DNA of 64,000 nucleotides from Sphingopyxis fribergensis (lineage in GTDB: Bacteria; Pseudomonadota; Alphaproteobacteria; Sphingomonadales; Sphingomonadaceae). The notes under the pieces were generated by a model. The model saw nothing but the letters and a program-made list of their open reading frames with translations, searched no databases and had not been told where the DNA came from. Where the stretch lies: the NCBI RefSeq assembly GCF_000803645.1, contig NZ_CP009122.1, forward strand, positions 2,580,501-2,644,500, written 5' to 3'. A program made the position numbers and the translations under genes. Shown piece after piece: positions 1 through 8,381 of the stretch (within the stretch, counting starts at the first letter, position 1; every line of letters starts with the position of its first letter).

Positions 1-684
1 CGGGCGAACCGCACCATAATTGCCCTGCGTGGGCAAAGGCGCGGCAAAGACGGTCCGGCGGAAATTCTTTTCGAGACGGTCGTTCATATAAGTCCACAGC
101 TGGCGGATTTCGTCGGCGGAGCGCCCGTTCGGGTCGACCTCCATCACCGTGCGGCCGTCGATCATCGACGCGGCATAGTCGGTGCGGTGATGCAGCGTGA
201 TCGGCGCGACGGTGCCGTGCTGCGACAGCGCAACCGCGGCTTCGCTGGTGATCTTCGCCTTCGGCGTCGCGCCGTTGACGACGAACACCAGCGGCTTGCC
301 GGCGCGCTCGCACAGGTCGACGGTGGCGCCGACGGCGCGCAGATCATGCGGGCTCGGCCGGGTCGGGACGACGATCAGTTCGGCGACCGAAATCACGCTC
401 TGGATCGCCATGGTGATCGCCGGCGGCGTATCGATGACCGCCAGCTTAAAGCCTTGCTGGCGCAGGATTTCAAGGTCGGATGCCAGCCGCGCGACCGTGG
501 TCTGGGCGAACGCCGGCAGGTCGGTCTCGCGCTCGTTCCACCAGTCGGCGAGCGAGCCCTGCGGGTCGATGTCGATCAGAACGACGGGGCCGGCGCCCGC
601 GAGCTGCGCCTGCACCGCGAGGTGCCCCGACAGCGTGGTCTTTCCCGACCCGCCTTTCTGTGAAGCCAATGCCAATACGCGCAC
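1..684 (-). CDS. ParA/MinD-like P-loop ATPase, C-terminus cut by window edge
   Basis: The first 228 codons are present and the 3' end lies outside the window. The protein opens with VRVLALASQKGGSGKTT, the deviant Walker A motif of the ParA/MinD/Soj family (KGGxGKT), followed by VVLIDIDPQGS (Walker A' aspartate region) and LAVIDTPP (Walker B-like). Such ATPases position chromosomes, plasmids or protein complexes by ATP-dependent dimerisation on DNA or membrane. No ParB lies beside it, so it is more likely an orphan ParA-like protein than the chromosomal Soj. The GTG start is supported by a GAGGGGG Shine-Dalgarno about 6 bases upstream. It is divergent from the SPOR protein gene. Confidence 0.85.
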   Translation of the reverse strand, partial: MRVLALASQKGGSGKTTLSGHLAVQAQLAGAGPVVLIDIDPQGSLADWWNERETDLPAFAQTTVARLASDLEILRQQGFKLAVIDTPPAITMAIQSVISVAELIVVPTRPSPHDLRAVGATVDLCERAGKPLVFVVNGATPKAKITSEAAVALSQHGTVAPITLHHRTDYAASMIDGRTVMEVDPNGRSADEIRQLWTYMNDRLEKNFRRTVFAAPLPTQGNYGAVRP

Positions 685-952
685 TGCGTTACCCCCTCGG
701 AAATCCAAAATTCGGCGAAGGGATGCCATGCGGGGCGCTAAAATTGGGTTAACGATGATAAAATGAGGGTAAACGACTTCCCCACCGACATGGTAAACGA
801 TGCCCTAACGCACACTTGTCCCAGAACGGATCAAATTCGGCGGACCCTATTTTGTCGCTAACGCCGTGTTAGCCTATTCGCGCTATAAAGCATGCGGGGA
901 CTGCAGCCGCCGGGTCATGGCTTTGGGGCGGCGCAAGTCATTGGAGAATAAG
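685..952. promoter_or_regulatory. Divergent intergenic region with a perfect 6-5-6 palindrome
   Basis: This 268-base spacer must hold promoters for both flanking genes. The one clear structure is GCTAAC-GCCGT-GTTAGC at 857-873, a perfect inverted repeat of six bases around a five-base spacer, which could be an operator. Several TTAAC/TAAAC-like words occur at 750-800, but I could not find a spaced pair that makes a convincing CtrA box. No RNA gene is visible. Confidence 0.3.
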
Positions 953-2200
953 ATGCGTTCATTCCGCGCCGCCCTTTTTCTGGCTCTGCCGCTCACTGCG
1001 GCATCGCTGCTCGCCGTGCCTGCCCATGCCGACGTCAAGGATGGCGTCGATGCGTGGCAGGCCGGCAATTATCAGGCCGCGGTCGCCGAATGGCGTCCGC
1101 TCGCGCTCGCCGGCGACGCCGATGCGCAATTCAATCTGGGGCAAGCGTATAAGCTCGGCCGCGGCGTTCCCGCCGATCTCACCCAGGCCGAAGCCTGGTA
1201 TCGCCGCGCCGCGAAGCTGGGGCATTTGCAGGCGGAAGACAATCTCGGCCTCGTGCTCTTCACCGCGAACCGCCGGCAGGAGGCGATGCCCTTCATCATC
1301 AATTCGGCGGCGCGCGGCGAACCGCGCGCGCAATATGTCCTCGGCACCGCGCACTTCAACGGCGATCTCGCGACGAAGGACTGGCCGCTGGCTTATGCGC
1401 TGACGAAGCGCGCCAGCGACGCCGGGCTCGACATCGCCTCGGCGCGTCTCGCCCAGCTCGACGGACTGATCCCGCTCGACCAGCGCCGGCGCGGGCTCGC
1501 GATGCTTCCCGAAATCGAACGCAGCGAACAACAGGCGCGCCTCGCCGCAGTGAACGCCGCCGCGCCGCCCGCGCCCAAACCCGTACCCGCCACCTCGCCG
1601 GTAAAGGTCGCCAGCGTGCCCGCCTCGACCCCCGGCACCCGCTACACGCCGCCGCCGGTGATCGACACGCCGCCGTCCGTCGCCGTACGCCCGTCCGCCG
1701 TGCCCGAACCCATCCGCAGCGTCTCGGTGCCATCCTCACCCGTCGCCAGCGCCGCCGCGGCCGCCGCCGCCGAAGCGACCGCCAACGCCGTCGCCGCGAC
1801 CGCCCAGCCGGGTACGACCTACGCCGCGCCGCCGGAAAGCGGCAAACTGCCTCCCAAGCCCGAGCCGGCAAAAGCCGCGCCCAAGCCCGCACCGGCGACG
1901 GCCGCGCCGGTCGCGGCCGTCGCGACCGCCGCGACGCCAGCGCCGGCCCGCGTCCACAACGGCACCGGCAACCCTTGGCGCGCGCAGCTCGGCGCCTTCG
2001 GCGTCGAAGCCAACGCCCGCAATCTCTGGGCCTCGCTCGAAAAGAAAAATCCCGCCTTCGCCGGCCGCCCCCCCTATCTGGTGAAAAGCGGCAAACTCAC
2101 CCGCCTCCAGGCCGGCGGCTTTGCGACCAAACGCGAAGCCGAAAGCTTCTGCGCCGCCGTGAGCAAGAGCGGGCAAGCCTGTCTGGTGGTGGACAAATAG
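953..2200 (+). CDS. Secreted Sel1-repeat and SPOR-domain protein
   Basis: 415 residues from ATG 953, chosen because it starts a clear signal peptide (residues 1-26, ending VPAHA) and has GGAG about 8 bases upstream; the open frame begins further upstream without such support. Residues about 33-170 contain Sel1/TPR-like helical repeats (LGQAYKLGRGV, EAWYRRAAKLGH). A long Ala/Pro-rich linker spans about 185-335. The last 76 residues, from NPWRAQLGAF, form a SPOR domain, which binds denuded peptidoglycan at division sites. A periplasmic or cell-envelope role in septal wall metabolism is inferred from the domains. Confidence 0.85.
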   Translation: MRSFRAALFLALPLTAASLLAVPAHADVKDGVDAWQAGNYQAAVAEWRPLALAGDADAQFNLGQAYKLGRGVPADLTQAEAWYRRAAKLGHLQAEDNLGLVLFTANRRQEAMPFIINSAARGEPRAQYVLGTAHFNGDLATKDWPLAYALTKRASDAGLDIASARLAQLDGLIPLDQRRRGLAMLPEIERSEQQARLAAVNAAAPPAPKPVPATSPVKVASVPASTPGTRYTPPPVIDTPPSVAVRPSAVPEPIRSVSVPSSPVASAAAAAAAEATANAVAATAQPGTTYAAPPESGKLPPKPEPAKAAPKPAPATAAPVAAVATAATPAPARVHNGTGNPWRAQLGAFGVEANARNLWASLEKKNPAFAGRPPYLVKSGKLTRLQAGGFATKREAESFCAAVSKSGQACLVVDK

Positions 2201-2215
2201 CCGGTCGCCGCGCGA

Positions 2216-3322
2216 TCAGTCGGTCGCCGGCAGCTCTTCATCCACCCAAAAATCGTCGGTCGGCATCATGAAATTGACCGTTTTGACGCAGCCCGACGCC
2301 CCCTGCGGCGAGGGGACGACGCGCGCGCCGCGCACGATGAAGGTCGCCTGCTGGCCGAAATCGGCCGACGGCTGCGCGTCCAATATCTTCACATTGCCGA
2401 TCTCGCCCCATGGCGCGACGTCGAACGAAACGATCGCCCACCCCTCGATCGCGCGCTTGCGATAGGCGGGCGGATAATAGCTGTTGGGCCGGACCGCCCA
2501 TTCGATCTGCCCCGGACAGACGGCGTTCGCGGGCCGCAATTCCTGCTCTGCGGGCCGCTTGGGCGGGGCGAGCTTGGCCGCCGCGCGCCAATAGGGATAG
2601 AGGCACCCGGTGCGCGCGCCGCGGGTAAAGCGCGAAGCCTGCACCGCCGCCACCGCCGCCGCGTCGAGTTCGGCATTGCCTGTGCTGTGCGCGATCCTGG
2701 CGTTGACCGGCCGACCCGTATCGTCGGTGTCGTAACCGACCAGCGACCAGTCGCGGCTCCCGGGCGTCGGCGTCACCTTCGAAAAATCGGGATAGGCGCG
2801 CAGCAGCGTCGCCGGGCGTGGCTTGTCGCGGCAATTCCCCACGGGGGCAAATAGGTCCCATCCCTCCAGCGGCAGCTTTGCACCCGTGGGATGGATCGAA
2901 TAGGCGACCAGATCGGCGATCGGCGCGCTGGCCAGCGGATCGATTTTCGGGGTGTAGTCGATTTCGCAATTCTCGCGCTTCGCGCCCGCGGGAAAGCGAC
3001 TCGCGGCCAGCGCGGGGCCGATATCTTGCCCAAAGGGATGCCCGCTGTTGTCACGCATGATCGAGCGCGTCCGCCCATCCAGATCGATGGCAAAGCGATA
3101 GGTCGCCGCTTTCAGCCGTTGCGGATCCATCAGCGCCAATTCGGCCGCGGGGCGTTGCACTGCCCCGCCCTGAACCGCGACCCCGTCGCAGCGGACCTCT
3201 CCCGGATTCCACGACAGCATCTGCTGCGACGACGTCGCGCGATCGCCGGATACCGGCGGCGGGGCAGGCGGCATGTTGGCCACGATCGACAGCAAGGTGA
3301 TCAGAATACCCGTTTCCAACAT
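2216..3322 (-). CDS. TonB C-terminal-domain protein (energy-transducer-like)
   Basis: 368 residues with a hydrophobic N-terminus (METGILITLLSIVANM) that acts as a signal or anchor. Two regions resemble TonB C-terminal domains: about 175-235 (GRPVNARIAHSTGNAELDAA) and the last 85 residues (YPPAYRKRAIEGWAIVSFDV, with the typical 'YP..A...GI.G.V.V.F.V' pattern). Such proteins contact outer-membrane receptors. However, the usual proline-rich stalk and a neighbouring exbBD are absent, so it may be a periplasmic TonB-fold protein rather than a working transducer. Its ribosome binding site lies in a long hairpin (3328-3371). Confidence 0.7.
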   Translation of the reverse strand: MLETGILITLLSIVANMPPAPPPVSGDRATSSQQMLSWNPGEVRCDGVAVQGGAVQRPAAELALMDPQRLKAATYRFAIDLDGRTRSIMRDNSGHPFGQDIGPALAASRFPAGAKRENCEIDYTPKIDPLASAPIADLVAYSIHPTGAKLPLEGWDLFAPVGNCRDKPRPATLLRAYPDFSKVTPTPGSRDWSLVGYDTDDTGRPVNARIAHSTGNAELDAAAVAAVQASRFTRGARTGCLYPYWRAAAKLAPPKRPAEQELRPANAVCPGQIEWAVRPNSYYPPAYRKRAIEGWAIVSFDVAPWGEIGNVKILDAQPSADFGQQATFIVRGARVVPSPQGASGCVKTVNFMMPTDDFWVDEELPATD

Positions 3323-3327
3323 GATCG

Positions 3328-3371
3328 AGCCCCCGCAATTTCACGCCCAGATTAGCGTTATTGCGGGGGCT
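3328..3371 (-). promoter_or_regulatory. 12-bp perfect inverted repeat covering the ribosome binding site of the TonB-like gene
   Basis: Arms 3328-3339 and 3360-3371 are perfectly complementary over 12 bases (AGCCCCCGCAAT on the plus strand) with a 20-base loop. On the minus-strand mRNA the 3' arm contains GCGGGGGCT, the only purine-rich Shine-Dalgarno candidate, and ends 5 bases before the ATG at 3322. A folded leader would therefore hide the initiation site. It could alternatively be a palindromic repeat with no regulatory role. Confidence 0.45.
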
Positions 3372-3401
3372 TACAAGGTTGAAAAGCAACGGGATTGAAC
3401 G

Positions 3402-4274
3402 CTATTTCGTGCCGGAACGCTCGTCGGCGAGCCTCTTTTCCAGCTTCTTGCGACCGCGGTCGGCGTAGGCGCTGCACGCCCCGGGCGTTTCGTCATACCG
3501 CCCCGGTCCGGCATTGTCGGGATGCGCCGCGATCAGCACGTCGCACGGCATCGCCTCCATCTTGCGATAGCTTTCGGCAAAGCCCTTGACGAACGACGCT
3601 CCGGCCTTCGAGCTGAAGCGATAGCCGTCCGCCGACACCGGGTTCAGGCTCGATGCAAAGACGATCGCCTTGCAGACTTCTCCCTCGCACGCCTGCCAGC
3701 GCCAGCTCATGCTGCCCATCGTGTGCCCCGGCGTCGCGACCGCGGTGATCGCCGCCTTGCCCAGCTTCAACACCTCGCCATCCTTGACGACGCGCAGCCG
3801 CGTCACGGCGGGCCAGCTGCCGCCATAGGCAAGTTGCGGGTCGTCCTTGGCGTGCATGCCTGTGCGCAGCCCCTCGGCGCCGCGGGCGCTCGCGACGACC
3901 GTTGCGCCGGTATCGCGCGCCAGTGCCGCGAGCCCGCCGGCATGGTCGAAATGCGGCTCGGTGCTCAGAATAAATTTGATGTCTTTGGGGTCGAAGCCCA
4001 GCTTGCGGACATTGGCGAGGATCGCCGGCGCCGCCTGCGGCAGCGCGCCGTCGATCAGCACCAGCCCGTCGCCCGTATCGATCAGCGCGACGCTCAGCCC
4101 GCCAAACCCGACCAGATAGCTGTTACCGAAAATCTTCTCGGGCGGCAGCGGCGCGAGCCACTCCTTGGCGCGCTCGACCGCCAGCGGCCGCGTCAACGGG
4201 TCGTCGGCCGCGGGCACCGAAACCCCGCTCACTCCCGCGAGCCATGCGGCGATAGTGATTGTTGCGATCATCAT
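3402..4274 (-). CDS. Subclass B3 metallo-beta-lactamase, E116-type zinc site
   Basis: 290 residues from the first of two adjacent ATG codons; AAGGGAG sits 5 bases upstream, which rules out the longer open frame. A signal peptide (residues 1 to about 22) suggests a periplasmic enzyme. The B3 zinc ligands are visible: H108, D110 and H111 in EPHFDHAGG, H184 in GHT, and H251 in AAHPD. The residue that is normally the first His (B3 position 116) is Glu106, so the motif reads E-x-H-x-D-H. Variants with Glu or Gln here are known in B3 enzymes. It lies divergent from an AmpR-like regulator, which fits inducible beta-lactam hydrolysis. Other MBL-fold lactonase activity is possible. Confidence 0.85.
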   Translation of the reverse strand: MMIATITIAAWLAGVSGVSVPAADDPLTRPLAVERAKEWLAPLPPEKIFGNSYLVGFGGLSVALIDTGDGLVLIDGALPQAAPAILANVRKLGFDPKDIKFILSTEPHFDHAGGLAALARDTGATVVASARGAEGLRTGMHAKDDPQLAYGGSWPAVTRLRVVKDGEVLKLGKAAITAVATPGHTMGSMSWRWQACEGEVCKAIVFASSLNPVSADGYRFSSKAGASFVKGFAESYRKMEAMPCDVLIAAHPDNAGPGRYDETPGACSAYADRGRKKLEKRLADERSGTK

Positions 4275-4329
4275 TCGTCTCCCTTCATCGCCGGGATGCC
4301 AATCCACACCACGCGCGAAAAGCCATGAT

Positions 4330-4350
4330 TTCTCGACAAAGACATGAGAA
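4330..4350. promoter_or_regulatory. LysR-type operator candidate TTCTC-N11-GAGAA
   Basis: In the 92-base spacer between the B3 lactamase and the AmpR-like gene, TTCTC (4330-4334) and GAGAA (4346-4350) form an inverted repeat separated by exactly 11 bases. This is the T-N11-A geometry typical of LysR-family binding sites. It is placed where AmpR sites normally lie, between divergent regulator and target. Confidence 0.5.
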
Positions 4351-4366
4351 TAATTGATGACGTGCC

Positions 4367-5239
4367 ATGGATCGCGCCCAACTTCCGCTCAACGCCCTCC
4401 GCGCCTTCGAGGCCGCGGCCCGCCACCTCAATTTCACCCGCGCCGCAATCGAGCTCTGCGTCAGCCAGGGCGCGGTCAGCCATCAGGTCGCGCAGCTCGA
4501 ACGCCGGCTCGGCACCCGCCTCTTCCACCGCCTGCCTCGCGGCCTCGCGCTCACCGACGAGGGCCATGCGCTCGTCCCCGTCCTTGCCGAGGCGTTCGAC
4601 CGCGTCGCCGCGACGCTCGATCAGTACGCCGACGGCCGGTTCCGCGAGGCGCTCAAGGTCGGCGTCGTCGGCACCTTCGCGACCGGCTGGCTGCTCCCGC
4701 GCCTCGATGCCTTCGCGCGCGCGCACCCGTCGATCGATCTGCGCATCTCGACCAACAACAACCGCGTCGACCTCGCGGGCGAGGCGCTCGACTATGCGAT
4801 CCGTTTCGGCGACGGCGCGTGGCATGGCACCCATGCCGAACCCTTGCTCGCTGCCCCGATGGCGCCGATCTGCGCGCCCGCGATCGCCGCGCGGCTCAAG
4901 ACTCCCGCCGACCTGATCCACGAGCGGCTGCTGCGCTCGTACCGCGCCGACGAATGGGCGCTCTGGTTCGCCGCCGCGAGCGTCCCTGTCCCCATGCTCC
5001 GCGGTCCCATCTTCGACAGCTCGGCGCTGATGGCGACCGCCGCCGCCGCAGGCCAGGGCATCGCGCTCGCACCGCCCGCGATGTTCTCGCGCGAGCTTGC
5101 CGCCGAACTGCTCGTCCAACCCTTCGCCCTCACGATTGACGCAGGCCGCTACTGGCTCACCCGCCTGATGTCGCGCCCCGAAAGCGACGCGATGCAGCGG
5201 TTTCGCGACTGGCTGGGCGAAGAAATCGCGACGACCTAA
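4367..5239 (+). CDS. LysR-family regulator, AmpR/GcvA-like
   Basis: 290 residues. The N-terminal winged HTH (PLNALRAFEAAARHLNFTRA, then QGAVSHQVAQLERRLGTRLF) closely follows the AmpR/GcvA pattern. The remainder is a periplasmic-binding-protein-like effector domain (LKVGVVGTFATGWLLPRL; EALDYAIRFGDGAW). AmpR proteins sense muropeptides and activate a divergently transcribed beta-lactamase, and the divergent neighbour here is a B3 metallo-beta-lactamase, so the pair is probably an inducible resistance unit. The upstream sequence shows no strong Shine-Dalgarno, as expected for a low-level regulator. Confidence 0.85.
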   Translation: MDRAQLPLNALRAFEAAARHLNFTRAAIELCVSQGAVSHQVAQLERRLGTRLFHRLPRGLALTDEGHALVPVLAEAFDRVAATLDQYADGRFREALKVGVVGTFATGWLLPRLDAFARAHPSIDLRISTNNNRVDLAGEALDYAIRFGDGAWHGTHAEPLLAAPMAPICAPAIAARLKTPADLIHERLLRSYRADEWALWFAAASVPVPMLRGPIFDSSALMATAAAAGQGIALAPPAMFSRELAAELLVQPFALTIDAGRYWLTRLMSRPESDAMQRFRDWLGEEIATT

Positions 5240-5276
5240 AGCTCAAATAATGGATCATAATTAGCCATTTTTCGTC

Positions 5277-5297
5277 ATCCCGGACTTGATCCGGGAT
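5277..5297. repeat. Palindromic repeat, ATCCCGGA-type
   Basis: Stem ATCCCGGA / TCCGGGAT around a five-base loop, preceded by CGTC and followed by a T-rich run (ATATTTT). It belongs to the 'CGTCATCCCGGA-TTGA-TCCGGGAT' palindrome family also seen at 6347. It could double as a terminator for the LysR gene. Confidence 0.6.
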
Positions 5298-5317
5298 CGA
5301 TATTTTCCATACGCAGT

Positions 5318-5373
5318 GTTGACATCGTAAACATCATCCCCATCTGGCCGCCGTCAATGTTAACGACGTCAAC
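5318..5373. promoter_or_regulatory. Imperfect dyad upstream of the SnoaL-like gene
   Basis: 5318-5334 (GTTGACATCGTAAACAT) and the reverse complement of 5353-5373 (GTTGACGTCGTTAACATT...) match over about 17 positions with one indel. The dyad sits 18-75 bases before the ATG at 5392 and includes a TTGACA word at 5319. It looks like an operator for a dimeric repressor. The regulator is unknown. Confidence 0.3.
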
Positions 5374-5391
5374 TTGAGCAGGAGAAATATC

Positions 5392-5847
5392 ATGTATCAC
5401 GCGATCGTCCGCCATCAGGTCCGCAAGATCTTCGGCGGCCTCAGCAAAGGCGACTGGGAGACCGCGCTCGGCGGCATGGCCGACCGCTTCGAACATATCT
5501 TCCCCGGCGACCACGCCCTCGGCGGCACGCGCCACACCAAGGCGGGCTTACGCGCCTGGTTCCAGCGCCTGTTCGCGGTCCACCCGGTCCTCAAATTCGA
5601 AATCAAGCATATCGCATCCAGCGGCACGCCGTGGGACACCACCGCGGTGATCGAATGGCGCGACCGCGCGGTGATGGCCGACGGCGACACCAGCTACGTC
5701 AACGACGGGGTCCACATCATCCGCCTGCGCTGGGGAAAGATCGTCAGCCTGCATCCCTATCTCGACACCGCGAAATATGCGGCGGCGTTGAAGCGGCTTG
5801 CCGATACAGGATTTGCCGAAGCGGGCGCCGCGCCGATCGAGGATTGA
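5392..5847 (+). CDS. SnoaL-like / NTF2-fold protein
   Basis: 151 residues from ATG 5392, preceded by AGGAGA 6 bases upstream; an in-frame TTG at 5374 lies within that ribosome binding site and is rejected. The sequence (GDWETALGGMADRFEHIFPG, then DTTAVIEWRDRAVMADGDTSYVNDGVHIIRLRWGKI) has the cone-shaped NTF2/SnoaL pattern with the typical 'G.H..R...GKI' strand. Members bind or isomerise small hydrophobic molecules, and the substrate cannot be read from the sequence. It stands alone between a regulator and DUF2200. Confidence 0.75.
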   Translation: MYHAIVRHQVRKIFGGLSKGDWETALGGMADRFEHIFPGDHALGGTRHTKAGLRAWFQRLFAVHPVLKFEIKHIASSGTPWDTTAVIEWRDRAVMADGDTSYVNDGVHIIRLRWGKIVSLHPYLDTAKYAAALKRLADTGFAEAGAAPIED

Positions 5848-5881
5848 GGTGCGGTTTAAGGTTGAGGAGCCGCATCCCATT

Positions 5882-5913
5882 TTCGTCATTCCCGCGAAAG
5901 CGGGAATGACGAA
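5882..5913. repeat. Perfect 14-bp palindrome, CGTCATTCCCGC family
   Basis: TTCGTCATTCCCGC and its exact complement flank a GAAA loop. This single-hairpin unit recurs, usually in opposed pairs, between many genes in the window. It lies between two convergent genes and may act as a bidirectional terminator. Confidence 0.75.
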
Positions 5914-5953
5914 GGCAAGAAAGAGTGCAGCTGCAATCGGTCGAAACTGGCCG

Positions 5954-6304
5954 TCACCCCCGCAAAATCTTATCCATCTTCTTGCCCTTCGCCAGCTCGT
6001 CGATCAGCTTGTCCAAATATCGCAGCTCGCGCATCAGCGGGTCTTCGATATTTTCGACCCGGATGCCGCAGATCACCCCGGTGATCAGCTCGCGTGCCGG
6101 GTTCAGCTTCGGCGCCCGCGCAAAGAAGTCCTCAAACGTCGTGCCCTTCGCCAGCTCGCTCTCAAGCGCCGTCTGGCTATACCCCGTCAGCCAGCGAATA
6201 ATCTCATCGACCTCGGCCTTCGTCCGCCCCTTCTTCTCCGCCTTGGCGATATAATGCGGGTACACGCTCGCAACGCTGGTCGAAAAGATGCGGTGTTTGG
6301 TCAT
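5954..6304 (-). CDS. DUF2200-family protein
   Basis: 116 residues from the ATG preceded by GGAGG (6-base spacing); the open frame extends further upstream without a ribosome binding site. The sequence ([71 protein letters not shown]) matches the compact, widely conserved DUF2200 family. The function is unknown. It is probably a cytoplasmic soluble protein, since there is no signal peptide or membrane segment. Confidence 0.85.
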   Translation of the reverse strand: MTKHRIFSTSVASVYPHYIAKAEKKGRTKAEVDEIIRWLTGYSQTALESELAKGTTFEDFFARAPKLNPARELITGVICGIRVENIEDPLMRELRYLDKLIDELAKGKKMDKILRG

Positions 6305-6346
6305 GGGGGCCTCCACGTCGGACACCATAACCATCGCCCTCCCCTT

Positions 6347-6420
6347 CGTCATCCCGGATTTGATCCGGGATCCAGACGACGGCTCCGTTCATGGATGCCG
6401 GGTCAAGTCCGGGGCGACGG
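6347..6420. repeat. Paired palindromic repeat, CATCCCGGATTTGA type
   Basis: CGTCATCCCGGA-TTTGA-TCCGGGAT at the left is followed by a diverged opposite-facing copy ending GGGTCAAGTCCGGGGCGACG. It belongs to the same family as 5277. It lies between the serB 3' end and the DUF2200 start. Confidence 0.6.
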
Positions 6421-6506
6421 GAGCATGCTCGCTTGGGGGTGGGGAGCGGACGTTAGCCTCTACTGTGTACCCCGGCTAATTCCGGTCGATACCGGCCGAC
6501 ATAACC

Positions 6507-7391
6507 CTACCCCAGCACCCAGCTCCGCCGCGGATAACCTTGCGCCCACAAAAGCGCGGTCAGATCATGATGCCGGATCACCGCCGCCGCCGCCTCGCCC
6601 GCGGCGGGATGCGGATAATAGCCGACCCCGAGCCCCGCGCTCGTGATCATCGGGATATCATTCGCGCCGTCCCCCACCGCCAGCGTTTCGGCGAGCGGAA
6701 GGCCGTGCTTGGCCGCCTCGGCCTTCAGCGTCTCCAGCTTTGCCGAACTGTCGACGATCGGCTCGCGGACCTTGCCGGTCAGCTTGCCGCCGGCAATCTC
6801 CAGCTCATTCGCGACCACCTTGTCGAACCCGATCGCTTCGCCCACCGGCCCGGCAAAGGCGGTAAAGCCGCCCGAAATCAGGATCGAATGCGCGCCATGC
6901 GCCTTCATCGTCTGCACCAGCGTGCGCGCGCCGCGCGTCAGCCGCACGCGCTCCATCCGGCACTCTACCAGCGTCGTTTCGGGCATCCCCGCGAGCAGCC
7001 CGACGCGCTCCTCCAGCGCCGCGCGGAAATCGAGCTCACCCTTCATCGCACGCTCGGTGATCGCCGCGATCTGCGGCTTCAGCCCCGCATAATCGGCGAG
7101 TTCGTCGATGCACTCGACCGTGATCATCGTCGAATCCATGTCGGCGATGAACAATTTCTTCGTCCGGTCGCCCAGCGGCTGCACGACGATATCGAGCGAA
7201 CCATGGTCCATCAGCGCGAGTTCCTTGCGCGCACTCACCAGGCTGCCGTGAAAGACAATATCCGCCGCGTCATGCTCGTCGATCCAGTGCGGAGCGCCGA
7301 CATCATGCCCCGTCGCGGCCAGCCGGTCGATCCCTTCGCGAACCACCTCGTCGGTCAGCTTTCCTGCTGCTATCAGCGTCGCGACGAACAT
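6507..7391 (-). CDS. serB: Phosphoserine phosphatase
   Basis: 294 residues; ATG at 7391 with AAGGAGA 5 bases upstream. HAD-superfamily motifs: DMDST (D84, D86; the nucleophile and acid of IADMDSTMI), ISGGFT with the motif II serine, and the Mg-binding GDGANDIPM near the C-terminus. It removes phosphate from O-phospho-serine, the last step of serine synthesis, in the cytoplasm. The N-terminal 75 residues are the usual SerB accessory region. Its start codon overlaps that of the divergent miaA by two bases. Confidence 0.95.
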   Translation of the reverse strand: MFVATLIAAGKLTDEVVREGIDRLAATGHDVGAPHWIDEHDAADIVFHGSLVSARKELALMDHGSLDIVVQPLGDRTKKLFIADMDSTMITVECIDELADYAGLKPQIAAITERAMKGELDFRAALEERVGLLAGMPETTLVECRMERVRLTRGARTLVQTMKAHGAHSILISGGFTAFAGPVGEAIGFDKVVANELEIAGGKLTGKVREPIVDSSAKLETLKAEAAKHGLPLAETLAVGDGANDIPMITSAGLGVGYYPHPAAGEAAAAVIRHHDLTALLWAQGYPRRSWVLG

Positions 7392-8352
7392 GGCATCTCC
7401 TTCTTTCTCGACCGCCCAGACGCGGCAGCCCGTGGCACTTATCGCCGGACCCACCGCCAGCGGCAAGAGCGCTTTGGCGGTCGCGCTCGCAAAATCGCTC
7501 AAAAAAGGGATCGTCGTCAACGCCGACGCAAGCCAGGTCTACGCCGACCTCCGCATCCTCTCGGCGCGCCCGACCGACGCAGAGATGGCGGGCATACCCC
7601 ACCGCCTCTTCGGCCACATCGACGCCGCCGAAGCGCACAACGCTGTGCGCTGGGCGGACGAAGCGCGCGGCGTGATCGCCGAAGCGCGTGCCGCGGGGCA
7701 AATCCCGATCCTCGTCGGCGGCACCGGCCTCCACATGCGTACGCTTCTTTACGGCATCGCGCCGGTGCCCGAGATCGACCCCGACATCCGCGAGGCCGTC
7801 CGCGCGCTTCCCGTGGCCGACGCCCATGCCGCGCTCGCCGCCGCCGATCCCGACGCAGCCGCGCGCCTCAACCCCGCCGACACCACCCGCGTTGCACGGG
7901 CACTCGAAGTCGTGCGCTCGACCGGCCGCACCCTCGCCGACTGGCAGCGGGCGATCGCGGGCGGCATCACCGACGAAATCGCCCTCGCCCCGCTGATCCT
8001 CCTGCCCCCGCGCGAGTGGCTGCGCGACCGCTGCGACGCGCGCCTCGTTCAGATGTTCGACCATGGCGCGATCGAAGAAGTCGAAGCCTTGCTCGCACGC
8101 AATCTCGACCCCGACCTCCCCGCGATGCGCGCGATCGGCGTCCCCCAGATTGCCGGCCACCTTCGCGGCGAGATCAGCCGCGCCGGCGCGCTCGAGCAGA
8201 CGCAGGCTGCGACCCGCCAATATGCAAAGCGCCAATATACGTGGTTCCGCAACCAGCCGCCCGCCGATTGGCCGCGCCACCCAGAGTCATTAAACAATGA
8301 ATCCATCAATCAATTAGCAATAATATTACGTGATAGACTGTTGACAGGATAG
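7390..8352 (+). CDS. miaA: tRNA dimethylallyltransferase
   Basis: 320 residues. P-loop GPTASGKS at 20-27, [32 protein letters not shown] and [14 protein letters not shown] are MiaA signatures. The enzyme prenylates A37 of tRNAs reading UNN codons. The ATG overlaps the divergent serB ATG in a shared CATG, and I see no Shine-Dalgarno, so leaderless or weak initiation is possible. The last 20 residues (from PESLNNES) are AT-rich and use rare codons (TTA, ATA, ATA, TTA, AGA), unlike the rest of the gene. Their Leu/Ile content sits just upstream of the ilvB terminator hairpin. Confidence 0.93.
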   Translation: MASPSFSTAQTRQPVALIAGPTASGKSALAVALAKSLKKGIVVNADASQVYADLRILSARPTDAEMAGIPHRLFGHIDAAEAHNAVRWADEARGVIAEARAAGQIPILVGGTGLHMRTLLYGIAPVPEIDPDIREAVRALPVADAHAALAAADPDAAARLNPADTTRVARALEVVRSTGRTLADWQRAIAGGITDEIALAPLILLPPREWLRDRCDARLVQMFDHGAIEEVEALLARNLDPDLPAMRAIGVPQIAGHLRGEISRAGALEQTQAATRQYAKRQYTWFRNQPPADWPRHPESLNNESINQLAIILRDRLLTG

Positions 8353-8369
8353 AATCATACACCTATTGC
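8341..8369 (+). promoter_or_regulatory. Possible ilvB promoter
   Basis: TTGACA at 8341-8346 is a perfect -35 word. With a 17-base spacer the -10 would be TATTGC (8364-8369), a weak match. It overlaps the last codons of miaA and precedes the ilvB leader hairpin. Read-through from miaA is the alternative source of ilvB transcripts. Confidence 0.35.
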
Positions 8370-8381
8370 CCGCACCCTGTT

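Noticed and set aside
866..952. Upstream extension of the SPOR protein
   Set aside because: No ribosome binding site; the signal peptide begins at ATG 953.
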